Source: Methylobacterium sp. E-005 (GTDB lineage: Bacteria; Pseudomonadota; Alphaproteobacteria; Rhizobiales; Beijerinckiaceae). From it: a stretch of 64,000 nucleotides of DNA. A program made the translations under genes and the position numbers. The notes under the pieces were generated by a model. That model saw only the letters and a list, made by a program, of their open reading frames with translations, ran no database searches and was not told the origin of the DNA. Positions 42,573 to 51,595 of the stretch are shown here, in pieces. Every line of letters starts with the position of its first letter. Position 1 is the stretch's first letter. The stretch lies in the NCBI RefSeq assembly GCF_022829725.1, contig NZ_JAKSYG010000179.1, positions 62,001 to 126,000 on the forward strand, read 5' to 3'.

Positions 42573-43676
42573 TTGAGCGCGTCGGACGGGGCTGGGGCGC
42601 GCGGCGCCCTGAAGGGGCGCGGACCGGTTCGCCCGGCCGGGCAGGACGAGGCGGTCGAGGTGCCGCTGACCTTCGACGACAACCGCCTCGCGAGTCTCGT
42701 CTTCGGCCAATACGACCAGAACGTCGCACATATCGAGCGCCGCCTGGATGTCACCGCGACGGCCCTCGGCAACCATCTCGTCATCAAGGGCACGCCCGAC
42801 GCCGCCGAAAAGGCTCGGCGGGTGTTTCAGAAGCTCTACGCAAGGGTGCGGACCGGCGGAAGCACGCTGACGCTCGGCGACGTGGACGGCGCGATCCGCG
42901 AGGCCACCGCCCAGGCGACCCTGTTCCCGGCCGAGACGATCGCGGCCGAGGCCGACATGCCGCATTTCGAGCAGATCGCCACCCGCAAGCGCGGGGCCGT
43001 GCGGGCACGCAACCCGGCGCAGGACGAATACATCAAGCTCCTGCGCACCAACGAGCTGGTCTTCGCCGAGGGGCCGGCCGGCACCGGCAAGACCTGGCTG
43101 GCGGTCGGTCACGCGGTCTCGCTGCTGGAGCAGGGCCACGCCGAGAAGCTGATCCTGTCGCGGCCCGCCGTCGAGGCTGGCGAGCGCCTTGGCTTCCTGC
43201 CGGGGGACATGCGCGAGAAGGTCGATCCCTATCTGCGCCCGATCTACGACGCCCTCTACGACTTCATGGAGGCGCGCCACGTCGACCGCGGCCTACAGAC
43301 TGGGCAGATCGAGATCGCGCCGCTGGCCTTCATGCGCGGCCGGACCCTCACCAACGCGGTGGTGCTGCTCGACGAGGCGCAGAACACGACCTCCATGCAG
43401 ATGAAGATGTTCCTCACCCGCTTGGGGGACGGTTCGCGCATGATCATCACGGGCGATCCAAGCCAGATCGACCTGCCGCCGGGCCAGAAATCCGGCCTCG
43501 TGGAGGCGGTCCGCGTGCTGGATGGCGTCGAGGGGATCGGCCGCGTGCGGTTCAAGGATGTCGACGTTGTCCGCCACGACCTCGTGCGCCGGATCGTCAC
43601 GGCTTACGAGCGCGCCGCCCATGGCGAGGATGACGCCGACCGCAACTCGAACCCCCGGCGCCGGCCGCTGGCGTGA
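42573..43676 (+). CDS. phoH: PhoH-family ATPase
   Basis: A 367-residue PhoH-like protein. N-terminal KH-like part (HIERRLDVTATALGNHLVIK), then the ATPase with Walker A EGPAGTGKTWLAVGHAV, SRPAVEAGERLGFLPGDM, Walker B VVLLDEAQNTTSMQMKMFLT and IITGDPSQIDLP. The function is linked to RNA processing and phosphate starvation but not well settled. The TTG at 42573 has GAGGATG upstream; the frame is open further back through overlapping miaB sequence. Its stop overlaps ybeY. Confidence 0.93.
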   Translation: MSASDGAGARGALKGRGPVRPAGQDEAVEVPLTFDDNRLASLVFGQYDQNVAHIERRLDVTATALGNHLVIKGTPDAAEKARRVFQKLYARVRTGGSTLTLGDVDGAIREATAQATLFPAETIAAEADMPHFEQIATRKRGAVRARNPAQDEYIKLLRTNELVFAEGPAGTGKTWLAVGHAVSLLEQGHAEKLILSRPAVEAGERLGFLPGDMREKVDPYLRPIYDALYDFMEARHVDRGLQTGQIEIAPLAFMRGRTLTNAVVLLDEAQNTTSMQMKMFLTRLGDGSRMIITGDPSQIDLPPGQKSGLVEAVRVLDGVEGIGRVRFKDVDVVRHDLVRRIVTAYERAAHGEDDADRNSNPRRRPLA

Positions 43677-44158
43677 GCATGCCACACGCCATCGACCTCG
43701 CCGTCGAGGATGAGCGCTGGGAAACCGCGATCCCCGGCCTCGAAGCCCTCGTCATCCGCGCCGTGGAGGCGGGGCTCGCCATCGCCCCCGAGACGCCGGA
43801 CGGCCCCGTCGAGGTCAGCGTCCTGCTGACCGACGATGCCGCCGTTCAGGAACTCAACAAGACGTGGCGCGGCAAGGACAAGCCCACCAATGTCCTGTCG
43901 TTCCCGGCCGCCCCGCAGCCGCGGCATGCGCAGGTCGCGACGCCGCTGGGCGACGTGGTCCTTGCGTACGAGACCCTGGTGCGCGAGAGTGCGGAGCAGT
44001 CGAAGCCGCTCCAGAATCACCTCGCCCACCTCCTCGTCCATGGCACCTTACATTGTCTCGGTCAGGACCACGAGACCGGCGAGGCCGAGGCCGAGGCCAT
44101 GGAATCCCTCGAAGTCGCGGCCCTCGCGACCCTCGGTATCCCGGATCCCTATGCCTGA
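43673..44158 (+). CDS. ybeY: rRNA maturation endoribonuclease YbeY
   Basis: A 161-residue metalloprotein in 16S rRNA maturation and ribosome quality control. The zinc/catalytic H-x3-H-x5-H motif is seen in HLLVHGTLHCLGQDHE, and the substrate region includes NKTWRGKDKPTNVLSFPA. GTG at 43673 overlaps the phoH stop (GTGA); an ATG two codons in is possible. YbeY beside phoH is a very widely kept pairing. Confidence 0.95.
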   Translation: MSMPHAIDLAVEDERWETAIPGLEALVIRAVEAGLAIAPETPDGPVEVSVLLTDDAAVQELNKTWRGKDKPTNVLSFPAAPQPRHAQVATPLGDVVLAYETLVRESAEQSKPLQNHLAHLLVHGTLHCLGQDHETGEAEAEAMESLEVAALATLGIPDPYA

Positions 44159-44194
44159 GCGCGCGACGCCCGAGCGACCCCAGACCCGAGAGAC

Positions 44195-45331
44195 ATGAGC
44201 AACGATCGAAGTCGCGGCGCGGCCCTGGCCGCGCCCAGTTCCAGCGAGGGCGAGTCCCAGAATCGGGACCCCTGGTACGACCGCCTGCTCCAGGCGCTCC
44301 ACCTCAAGCCGCGTGATTCCCTGCGCGAGGGTCTTGAGGAGGCCCTGGCGGAGCCGGATGCCGGCGAGAGCGGATTGTCTCCGCTCGAGCGCGTGATGCT
44401 CAAGAACGTTCTGGGCCTGCACAAGGTGCGGGTCGACGACGTGATGATCCCCCGGGCCGATATCGTCGCCGTCTCCAACGAGACGAGCCTCGGCGACCTG
44501 CTCAAGTTGTTTCGCACCGCCGGCCATTCCCGCCTGCCGGTCTATGGCGAGACCCTCGACGATCCCCGCGGCATGGTCCACATCCGCGATCTCGTGGACC
44601 ACATCGCCGCCAAGGCCGAGCCGACCCGGCGGAGCGTTCCGACAGCCAAGCCCGCGGACCCGGCCGTCGACGGCGCGGCCGATTCGCTCGCCGCACCGCG
44701 TGTCCGCCGTCCGGCGCCGCGGCTTCCGCGCGGCCTCGACCTCGGCAAGGTCGACCTGACCACGACCCTGGCCGCAACCCGCATCCAGCGCCCGGTCCTG
44801 TTCGTGCCGCCCTCCATGCCGGCGATCGACCTACTGGTGCGGATGCAGGCGACCCGGACCCACATGGCGCTGGTGATCGACGAGTATGGCGGCACCGACG
44901 GGCTGATCTCCATCGAGGACCTGATCGAGGTCGTGGTCGGCGACATCGAGGACGAGCACGACGTCGCGGAGGCCAATTACGTCCAGCGGGTCGATGGCGA
45001 GGGCGAGGTCTTCGTGGCCGACGCGCGCACGCCGCTGGCCGAGGTGTCGGAGGCGACCGGCGTCGATCTGGCGGCGGCCGTCGGCGAGATGGCCGAGGAG
45101 ATCGACACGCTGGGCGGCATGATCGTGACGCTGGCGGGCCGCGTCCCGTCGCGGGGCGAGCTGATCGCCGGCCCCGGCGACCTCGAATTCGAGGTGCTCG
45201 ATGCCGATCCCCGCCGCCTGAAGCGGTTGCGCTTCCACAAGGGTGCGGCGCGGATTGGTGCCGTGGTACCGCTCGCCCTGCCCCCGCCCTCCAATCCCAC
45301 GCCGCCGGCCGCCGAGACGCCCCACCCGTGA
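44195..45331 (+). CDS. corC: CorC/HlyC-family CBS-domain protein
   Basis: A 378-residue cytoplasmic protein. First CBS domain about 75-140 (VRVDDVMIPRADIVAVSNET, SRLPVYGETLDDPRGMVHIR), a low-complexity insert (about 145-185) not seen in short CorC, second CBS domain about 190-250 (THMALVIDEYGGTDGLISIE, LIEVVVGDIEDEHD), and a CorC_HlyC domain (about 265-355; DARTPLAEVSEATGV). Linked to magnesium/cobalt homeostasis, or annotated as hemolysin; the substrate is not decided. It lacks the transmembrane DUF21 part. Confidence 0.9.
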   Translation: MSNDRSRGAALAAPSSSEGESQNRDPWYDRLLQALHLKPRDSLREGLEEALAEPDAGESGLSPLERVMLKNVLGLHKVRVDDVMIPRADIVAVSNETSLGDLLKLFRTAGHSRLPVYGETLDDPRGMVHIRDLVDHIAAKAEPTRRSVPTAKPADPAVDGAADSLAAPRVRRPAPRLPRGLDLGKVDLTTTLAATRIQRPVLFVPPSMPAIDLLVRMQATRTHMALVIDEYGGTDGLISIEDLIEVVVGDIEDEHDVAEANYVQRVDGEGEVFVADARTPLAEVSEATGVDLAAAVGEMAEEIDTLGGMIVTLAGRVPSRGELIAGPGDLEFEVLDADPRRLKRLRFHKGAARIGAVVPLALPPPSNPTPPAAETPHP

Positions 45332-45341
45332 CGGTCCCGGC

Positions 45342-47012
45342 GTGACGCGTCCGGCGGAGGGTTATGCTCGGGTTTCCGCGGCGCCGGGCGCGTTGACGCG
45401 CGTCCCGGTCTCCGGGTTCCTGCGGGTCATCAGCGGCCTGACCGGCTGGCGTCGCCTCGGGCTGGCGTGGCTTTCCGGAGCTTTCGGGGCGCTGGCGATG
45501 CCGCCGTTCGGGGCTCTACCGGCCCTGGTGGTCTCCTTGACCGTCGCGGTCTGGCTCATGGACGGGGCGGCCGCGGATCGCCCTGCCCTGCGGCGGCTCT
45601 GGCTGGGCTTCCTGATCGGCTGGGCCTGGGGCTTCGGCTATCTCACCGCGGGCCTGTGGTGGCTGGGCCAGGCCTTCCTGGTGGAGGCCGACGAATTCCT
45701 CTGGGCGCTGCCGCTCGGCGTCATCGGCCTGCCCTTCGGACTCGGCCTGTTCTACGGTGCGGGTTTCGGCGCCGCTGGCCTGCTGTGGCGTCGGGGATGG
45801 GGGCGGATTGCTGCTTTGGCCCTGGGAGTCGGTGCCGCGGAGTGGCTGCGCGGCCATCTGTTCACGGGCTTCCCGTGGAACACCCTCGGCATGGCGCTCG
45901 CCCAGAACCTCTGGCTGATGCAGGGGGCCGCTGGGATCGGCCTGTACGGGCTGACCGTGCTGGCGATCCTGATCTGCGCCGCCCCCGCGACACTCGCCAC
46001 CGTTCCTGATCCGGCCGGCCGGTTCGGCCCGAGTGCGGCCGCCGCGCTCCTTCTCGTCGCCCTGGCCCTGTTCGGCGCCGAGCGCCTGGGGCCGCCGGAT
46101 CCCGTGGTGGCGGGTGTTCGGCTGCGCCTCGTCCAGCCGAACCTGCCGCAGGACGCCAAGTTCCGGCCCGAGAACCGGGCCGACATCGTTGACCGCTACA
46201 TCGAGCTGAGTCAGCGCCCGGTCGAGGCAGGTCAGCCCGAGCCGACCCATATCGTCTGGCCGGAATCGGCGTTCCCGTTCCTGATCCAACGCGATCCCGA
46301 CGCCCTGGCCAAGGTGGCGGCCGGTCTCAAGCCCGGGCAGCACCTCGTCACCGGCGCGGCCCGGGCCGAGGAGCCGCTGCCGGGCGAGCGCCTGCGCTAC
46401 TTCAACGCCATCCTGGTGATCGGGCCGGATGGTGTGATCTCCGACAGCTACGACAAGGTTCACCTCGTCCCTTTCGGCGAGTACCTGCCCGGTCCCCTCG
46501 ACGCGGCCCTGCGGGCGCTCGGCCTGCGCCAATTCGTGGCCGTACCGGGCGGCTTCTCGGCGGGGGCGCGCGCGGCACAAAGGATTTTGGCCGTTCCCGG
46601 TTTGCCGCCGGTGGCGGCGACGATCTGCTACGAGGCGATCTTTCCGGGCGCGATCCTGCCCGCCGGCCGCGCCGCGCCCGCTTCCAGCCCGCCGGGGCTG
46701 ATTCTGAACGTCACCAACGATGCGTGGTTTGGCGACACGCCGGGCCCGCGTCAGCATCTCGCCCAGGCCCGTCTGCGCGCCGTCGAGGAGGGGCTGCCGC
46801 TGGTGCGCGACGCGAATACCGGGATCTCCGCAGTCATCGACCCGCACGGCCGCATCACTGCGCAGACGCCGCTGGATCAGGAGACGTGGCTCGATGCCGA
46901 TCTACCGGCCCGCATCGTCGGCGGCACCCTGTACGGCCGGTTCGGTGACGCGGCCTTCGCGGTGATGCTGGCGGCCTGCCTCGTCGGTGCGGTCACCGGG
47001 CGGCGGAGATGA
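45342..47012 (+). CDS. lnt: Apolipoprotein N-acyltransferase
   Basis: About 556 residues. It adds the third acyl chain to lipoproteins in the inner membrane. Six or more N-terminal helices (about 25-215; GAFGALAMPPFGALPALVVS, FLIGWAWGFGYLTAGLWWLG) are followed by a nitrilase-type catalytic domain with E in WPESAFPF, K in YDKVHLVPFGEYLPG and nucleophile C in ATICYEAIFPG. A C-terminal helix (FAVMLAACLVGAV) closes it. The GTG at 45342 follows corC by 10 bases and is preferred; a TTG at 45393 is an alternative. Its stop overlaps the next gene. Confidence 0.94.
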   Translation: MTRPAEGYARVSAAPGALTRVPVSGFLRVISGLTGWRRLGLAWLSGAFGALAMPPFGALPALVVSLTVAVWLMDGAAADRPALRRLWLGFLIGWAWGFGYLTAGLWWLGQAFLVEADEFLWALPLGVIGLPFGLGLFYGAGFGAAGLLWRRGWGRIAALALGVGAAEWLRGHLFTGFPWNTLGMALAQNLWLMQGAAGIGLYGLTVLAILICAAPATLATVPDPAGRFGPSAAAALLLVALALFGAERLGPPDPVVAGVRLRLVQPNLPQDAKFRPENRADIVDRYIELSQRPVEAGQPEPTHIVWPESAFPFLIQRDPDALAKVAAGLKPGQHLVTGAARAEEPLPGERLRYFNAILVIGPDGVISDSYDKVHLVPFGEYLPGPLDAALRALGLRQFVAVPGGFSAGARAAQRILAVPGLPPVAATICYEAIFPGAILPAGRAAPASSPPGLILNVTNDAWFGDTPGPRQHLAQARLRAVEEGLPLVRDANTGISAVIDPHGRITAQTPLDQETWLDADLPARIVGGTLYGRFGDAAFAVMLAACLVGAVTGRRR

Positions 47013-48253
47013 GCGCGGAGCCCGCCGGCGCGCGCCGGATCCTCCTCGCCCTCGCGCTGATGCTGGTGGCGTTCAACCTGCGGCCGGCGCTCAGCACGGT
47101 CGGTCCCCTGCTGGCGACCATCCGGGATTGCACCGGCCTCGGCGCGGGCGGGGCCGCGATCCTCACGACCCTGCCGGTCCTGTGTCTCGGCATTGCCTGC
47201 GCGCTGGCGGCACCGCTTATCCGACGGATCGGGGCCGATCTCGCGGTGCTCGCGGGCACTGCGATCCTGGCGGCTGGGTTGACCTTGCGCGGCCTCGGCG
47301 GCCTCGTCCCGCTCTTTGCCGGGACGGCGCTCGCCGCGATCGGCATCGGCCTCGACAACGTGCTGCTGCCCGCCCTGGTCAAGCGCGATTTCGCCGGCAA
47401 CAGCGGCCTCATGACCGGGCTCTACACCATGACGCTCTGCCTCGGCGCGGCGGCGGGGGCGGGTGCGTCGGTGCCGGTCGAGCACGCGCTCGGGGGTGGC
47501 TGGCCGTCCGCCCTGGCGATCTGGTCGCTGCCGGCCCTCGCCGCTGGCCTGCTCTGGATCCCCTTCGCCCGGCGGCCGAGCGCGCGGTCAGCCCCCTCGG
47601 CCGGACGGCTGCTCCGCAATCCCCTGGCGTGGTGGGTGACGGGCTTCATGGGCCTGCAATCCTCGCTGGCCTACATCCTGTTCGGCTGGCTGCCGCTGCT
47701 GCTGCAGGGGCGTGGGCTGTCACTGTTGGATGCCGGCCTGTTCGCCTCGCTGACGACGCTGGTCCAGGCGCCCGGAGCCCTGATCACCGCCACGCTGGCA
47801 GCCCGCGCCCGCGATCAGCGCGCCTGGATCGTCGTGATTCCGGGCCTGACCGCGATCGCCTTCCTTGTGCTCGCCTTCGGGGCGGACGCGTTGCGCATTC
47901 CGGCTGCCTGCGCGCTGGGGTTCGGGATCGGCGGCTGCTTCGGCCTCGGGCTGGCCCTGATCGTGCTCCGGGCGGCGGATGCGGCGAGCGCCGCGGGCCT
48001 GTCGGCCATGGCGCAGGGCATCGGCTATGCGGGCGCGTGCCTTGGGCCCCTGGCGTTCGGGCTCGCCCACGAGGCGACCGGGGGATGGGGTATTCCCGGA
48101 ACCCTGTTCGTCGGGATCACCGCCGCCGCAATTCTGATCGGCCTCGCGGCTGGCCGCGACCGGAAGGTCAGCGCGGCGGACCCGGATCCCCGTGGCCCGG
48201 TCGCTCAGCCGCCGCGCGTGCTCCAGCCCTCGAACCCGGCCAGCGGCTCCTGA
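47009..48253 (+). CDS. MFS transporter, cyanate-permease-like (CynX/NimT family)
   Basis: A 414-residue, 12-helix MFS protein. The start LMLVAFNLRPALSTVGPLL and GAAILTTLPVLCLGIACALA are typical of CynX/NimT relatives, which export or import cyanate and nitroimidazole-like compounds. No cynS or cynR is in the window, so the substrate is open. It overlaps lnt by four bases (ATGA) and ends convergently, overlapping the cupin gene by 49 bases. In rhizobia metK usually follows lnt, so this is a local change. Confidence 0.85.
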   Translation: MSAEPAGARRILLALALMLVAFNLRPALSTVGPLLATIRDCTGLGAGGAAILTTLPVLCLGIACALAAPLIRRIGADLAVLAGTAILAAGLTLRGLGGLVPLFAGTALAAIGIGLDNVLLPALVKRDFAGNSGLMTGLYTMTLCLGAAAGAGASVPVEHALGGGWPSALAIWSLPALAAGLLWIPFARRPSARSAPSAGRLLRNPLAWWVTGFMGLQSSLAYILFGWLPLLLQGRGLSLLDAGLFASLTTLVQAPGALITATLAARARDQRAWIVVIPGLTAIAFLVLAFGADALRIPAACALGFGIGGCFGLGLALIVLRAADAASAAGLSAMAQGIGYAGACLGPLAFGLAHEATGGWGIPGTLFVGITAAAILIGLAAGRDRKVSAADPDPRGPVAQPPRVLQPSNPASGS

Positions 48254-48681
48254 TCGTAGCGCAGCATCAGGTCTTCCATCGCTTCGGCATCCGAGAGGCG
48301 TTCGGCAGCGGCAAGATCCGCTAAGCTCTCGAAGAACCCTTCGCGGGCGAGCGCCGGCGTGAAGCTGAGGATGAACCGGACCGGCTGGTCGCTGCGGTTG
48401 GCGAAGGCGTGGGGCGTACCGGGCCGGACCAGCGCGAAATCACCGGGCCCGAGATCGAATTCCGCCCCGTCGAGGTGCAGGGCGAGGGTGCCGGCCTCCA
48501 CCGCGAAGGTCTCGGTCAACCGGGCGTGCCGGTGCAGCCCCGCGCCCGGCGTACCGGGGTCCAACGTGAGCCGGTAGATCCCGAGGGCGTCCGTCGTCGC
48601 ATCGCTGCGCGCGAGGTAGGTGACGCGTACGCCGCCGAACGCCACGTCGGGTTTCGCGTCGTGACGGATAAGCGCTGCCAT
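48205..48681 (-). CDS. Cupin-domain protein
   Basis: A 158-residue single-cupin protein. Cupin motif 1 is in GAGLHRHARLTETFAVEAGT and motif 2 in RPGTPHAFANRSDQPVRFIL, with His and Glu metal ligands in place. A helical tail follows (FESLADLAAAERLSDAEAME). Such proteins may be sugar-binding, dioxygenase-like or sensory; no assignment is possible. The ATG at 48681 is preferred to one at 48693. A short frame with a strong ribosome site precedes it (48727-48786). Confidence 0.85.
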   Translation of the reverse strand: MAALIRHDAKPDVAFGGVRVTYLARSDATTDALGIYRLTLDPGTPGAGLHRHARLTETFAVEAGTLALHLDGAEFDLGPGDFALVRPGTPHAFANRSDQPVRFILSFTPALAREGFFESLADLAAAERLSDAEAMEDLMLRYDQEPLAGFEGWSTRGG

Positions 48682-49036
48682 GGCGTCCTCCAACCTGTTC
48701 GAGACTCAAGCCAGCCGAGACCGGCATCATGCGAGAAGGGGCTGACTGCCGCAATGTTTCGAGGCATTCTGGCGCCGGAAGGCCATGTCGTCCTCCTCGG
48801 TGAGACAATAAATCACCACGGGTGTTTCCAGATCCGATACTGCTATCGAATGACGGTACAATAGAATTGAAGATTTTCGAAAAATTATCTCTTCGGCGGC
48901 CGACATTCTGCAGCTGCATGGCCGCTGATGTCTTAAGCGTGCGGCGCCCTTGACTGAACACGAGACGCGCGCACGTTTATGCAGAGACTCATGGCAAGGG
49001 CCGGCCGGTGGGCGGCATCCGCGTCGGGTGATCAAC
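48682..49036. promoter_or_regulatory. AT-richer intergenic region with a candidate leader peptide
   Basis: A 355-base gap between divergent genes, AT-rich from about 48800 to 48900 (AATAAATCACC, GAAAAATTATC), so promoters for both sides probably lie here. On the minus strand, GAGGAGGACGAC precedes an ATG at 48786 opening a 19-codon frame that stops at 48727, 45 bases before the cupin start. The frame begins MAFRRQNASKH and ends QPLLA. It may be a translated leader; evidence is only the ribosome site and spacing. Confidence 0.4.
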
Positions 49037-49612
49037 ATGGTACGCATCGATCGGGCAAGACGTCACCGCGTGTGCACCGCGCTGATCTTGCTGTCCCTGA
49101 CCATGGCGGGGGCAGAGGCGCACGGGTTCGGTGGTTTCCATGGGGGGGCAGTCGGGCCGCGGGTTGGAGCCTGGGGGCGGCCGCTCGGACCGGTACGGCC
49201 CGGCATCGCGCCCGGCGGTTTTGTCCGACCCGGCTTCGTCGGGCGTCCTCCCTACACCGATCATCATCACCATTGGCACCGGGGCTACTGGGGCTATGGC
49301 TCCGGCTTGGGCGGTTTCGGGCTGGGCCTGGGCCTCGGCGGATTGCTCGGGACCTATGGCGATCCCTGGTATGACGACGGTTACGTCGATACGCCGCCGG
49401 TCGACATGGCGCCGGTGGAGGTTCCCGTCGAGGTAGAGGCGGAGACGAACGATCCGGTGGCCATCGCGGTCTGCGCGCGGCGCTTCAGGACCTACGATCC
49501 GCGGACACAGACCTATATCGGCAGGGGCTACGTGCGGCGCCCCTGTCCTTGGAGGCCCAGAGCGGCGCGTAGAAGTCGCTCGCCACGATCTCCGGACCGG
49601 CGCCACGCGTGA
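49037..49612 (+). CDS. BA14K-like exported Gly/His-rich protein
   Basis: A 191-residue protein with a signal peptide (RVCTALILLSLTMAGAEAHG), a Gly/Phe/Pro-rich middle (GFGGFHGGAVGPRVG, DHHHHWHRGYWGYG, LGLGLGGLLG) and a C-terminal BA14K-type motif, AVCARRFRTYDPRTQTYIG then RRPCPW. BA14K is a Brucella immunogenic surface lectin-like protein; here an envelope location is likely but function is unknown. ATG at 49037 is chosen for the signal peptide. Confidence 0.8.
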   Translation: MVRIDRARRHRVCTALILLSLTMAGAEAHGFGGFHGGAVGPRVGAWGRPLGPVRPGIAPGGFVRPGFVGRPPYTDHHHHWHRGYWGYGSGLGGFGLGLGLGGLLGTYGDPWYDDGYVDTPPVDMAPVEVPVEVEAETNDPVAIAVCARRFRTYDPRTQTYIGRGYVRRPCPWRPRAARRSRSPRSPDRRHA

Positions 49613-49808
49613 CAGGTGTCGAGAGAACACTCATCCTACCCGTGGCCTCATCCGAAGGTGCCGAAGCGCAGCGATGGTCTCGAAGGAGGGCTCCAAATGG
49701 CCCTGCGATTCCTGAAGCTCCCCTTCGAAGCCCCTAGGCGGTCACCTCAAGGATGCGGTGACCGGGCTGGATTCCATCGCCCCGGCCGGTCCAACCCTCC
49801 GGGCCAGC

Positions 49809-49845
49809 AAAAAGGCCCCGCGAGCCAGCGCTCACGGGGCCTTCT
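49809..49845 (-). terminator. Intrinsic terminator of katA
   Basis: On the minus strand, AAGGCCCCGTGAGCG-CTGG-CTCGCGGGGCCTT forms a stem with one mismatch, followed directly by a run of T (TTTTTGC). It lies 22 bases beyond the katA stop. Confidence 0.85.
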
Positions 49846-49866
49846 GTCAGTCCGGTGCCGAGAAAC

Positions 49867-51456
49867 TTACTCGGCGGCGACCCGGTGGGCCTGCGAGCCG
49901 TCCGTGTAGGTCTCGGTCTGCAGGCGCTTGCCCGGGGCGGCGCGGCCCGGAAGCGGCGGCAGGGCCTTGGCCTTCTCCAGATCGATGCCGGCTCCCTCGG
50001 CGACGCGGCGGCCGTAATCCTCGTCCGCATGCCAGAAGTGCCAGACCATCCGCAGCTGGATCGGCTCCGGGCACTGCTTCATGTCGCCGACCAAGTTAGC
50101 GATCAGGTCGTCGCGCTCCCAATCCGCGAACGAGCGGTAGCGGACGCCCGCCTGGGTGTAGTCGTCCTCGGTCCGCGAAGTCTGGTAGCGGCCGAGGTTG
50201 CCCTGCACCGGCTGGTGGTAATCCTTCGCCGGCTTCGGCGCCTCGCGCAGGCCCTCGGCCAGCGTCGACGGCTCGTAGTTGATGTGCTTGTTCGGACCGG
50301 TGCCGTCGACACCGTAGGTCATCTGGCCATCCCGCTGGTTCGAGTAGACCTTCACGCCGGGCTGCGGCGCGTTGATCGGCAGCTGGAGGTAGTTGGCGCC
50401 GACACGGTAACGCTGCGTGTCCGAGTAGGACAGCGTCCGGCCCTGCAGCATCTTGTCGTCCGAGAAGTCGATCCCGTCGACCAGCACGCCGGTGCCGAAG
50501 GCCGACTGCTCGACCTCAGCGAAGAAGTTGTCCGGCACCCGGTCGAGCACCATCCGGCCGCAGGGCAGCAGCGGGAACTGATCGACCGGCCACAGCTTCG
50601 TGTCGTCCAGCGGGTCGAACGAGAGATGGTCGTTCGGGCCGTCCGGCATGATCTGCACGGCGAATTCCCACTCGGGGAAGTTGCCGGCCTTGATGTTGTC
50701 GTACAGGTCGCGGGTCGCGTGGCCGACATCCTTGGCCTGGATCTCGGAGGCCTGGCTCGAGGTCAGATTCCGGACGCCCTGCTTCGGGATCCAGTGGAAC
50801 TTGCAGAGCACCGCCTCGCCCTGGTCGTTGACCAGCTTGTAGGTGTTGACGCCCGAGCCCTCCATCTCACGGTAATTGGCCGGGATGCCCCAGGGCGACT
50901 TGAGGTGCGTCACCATGTGGATGGCTTCGGGGTGCTGGGCCACGAAGTCGAAGAAGCGCCACGCCTCCTGGCGGTTCGTCACCGGATCCGGCTTGAACGC
51001 GTGGATCATGTCGGGGAACTTGATCGCGTCGCGGATGAAGAAGACCTTGAGGTTGTTGCCCACGAGGTCCCAGTTGCCGTCGACGGTCTTGAACTTCACC
51101 GCGAAGCCGCGCGGGTCGCGCTCGGTCTCGGGGCTCTCCTTGGCACCGGCCACGGTGGAGAAGCGCACGAACATCGGCGTCTTCACGCCGGTCTCGTTCA
51201 GCACGCGGGCGCGGGTGTACTTGGAAGCCGGCTCGTTGCCGATCTTGCCATAAGCCTCAAAGTAGCCATGGGCGCCGGCGCCGCGGGCGTGGACGACACG
51301 CTCCGGGATCCGCTCGCGATCGAAATGCGTGATCTTCTCGATGAACTGGTAGTTCTCGAGCGTCGCGGGGCCGCGCTCACCGACCGTACGCATGCTCTGG
51401 TTGTCGCGGACCGGATGGCCCTGGCGGGTGGTCAGGATCGGGCGTTGATCGGTCAT
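49867..51456 (-). CDS. katA: Monofunctional haem catalase
   Basis: A 529-residue catalase that removes hydrogen peroxide. The catalytic His lies in [19 protein letters not shown], the Asn in [17 protein letters not shown], the substrate-channel block [19 protein letters not shown], and the proximal haem tyrosine in [18 protein letters not shown]. Residues before [16 protein letters not shown] are not family-like, so the ATG at 51456 is used over a frame open to 51576. It faces oxyR and shares its control region, which holds an OxyR site. Confidence 0.96.
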   Translation of the reverse strand: MTDQRPILTTRQGHPVRDNQSMRTVGERGPATLENYQFIEKITHFDRERIPERVVHARGAGAHGYFEAYGKIGNEPASKYTRARVLNETGVKTPMFVRFSTVAGAKESPETERDPRGFAVKFKTVDGNWDLVGNNLKVFFIRDAIKFPDMIHAFKPDPVTNRQEAWRFFDFVAQHPEAIHMVTHLKSPWGIPANYREMEGSGVNTYKLVNDQGEAVLCKFHWIPKQGVRNLTSSQASEIQAKDVGHATRDLYDNIKAGNFPEWEFAVQIMPDGPNDHLSFDPLDDTKLWPVDQFPLLPCGRMVLDRVPDNFFAEVEQSAFGTGVLVDGIDFSDDKMLQGRTLSYSDTQRYRVGANYLQLPINAPQPGVKVYSNQRDGQMTYGVDGTGPNKHINYEPSTLAEGLREAPKPAKDYHQPVQGNLGRYQTSRTEDDYTQAGVRYRSFADWERDDLIANLVGDMKQCPEPIQLRMVWHFWHADEDYGRRVAEGAGIDLEKAKALPPLPGRAAPGKRLQTETYTDGSQAHRVAAE

Positions 51457-51580
51457 GCGTACCGTCTCTCCGTTTGCGAAGGCTTCCCCGGTGGGCAACG
51501 AGGCCAGCCTGGAACCGTTCTGGGAAAAGGTTATGACCCCAGCACGAGTTCGAGGCAAATGCATCGTCACAAACACTGTG

Positions 51581-51595
51581 ATAGATGCAATCTAT
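51581..51595 (+). promoter_or_regulatory. OxyR binding half-site
   Basis: ATAGATGCAATCTAT matches the OxyR consensus ATAG-nT-nnn-An-CTAT at every fixed position. It lies in the katA-oxyR intergenic region and overlaps the first ATG (51585) and the second ATG (51594) of oxyR. A weaker match lies seven bases upstream (51559-51573). Fits autorepression of oxyR and activation of katA. Confidence 0.75.

Noticed and set aside
49616..49909. Small plus-strand frame between the BA14K gene and katA
   Set aside because: It runs through the katA terminator into katA antisense and has no family-like sequence, despite a GGAGGG before an internal ATG.
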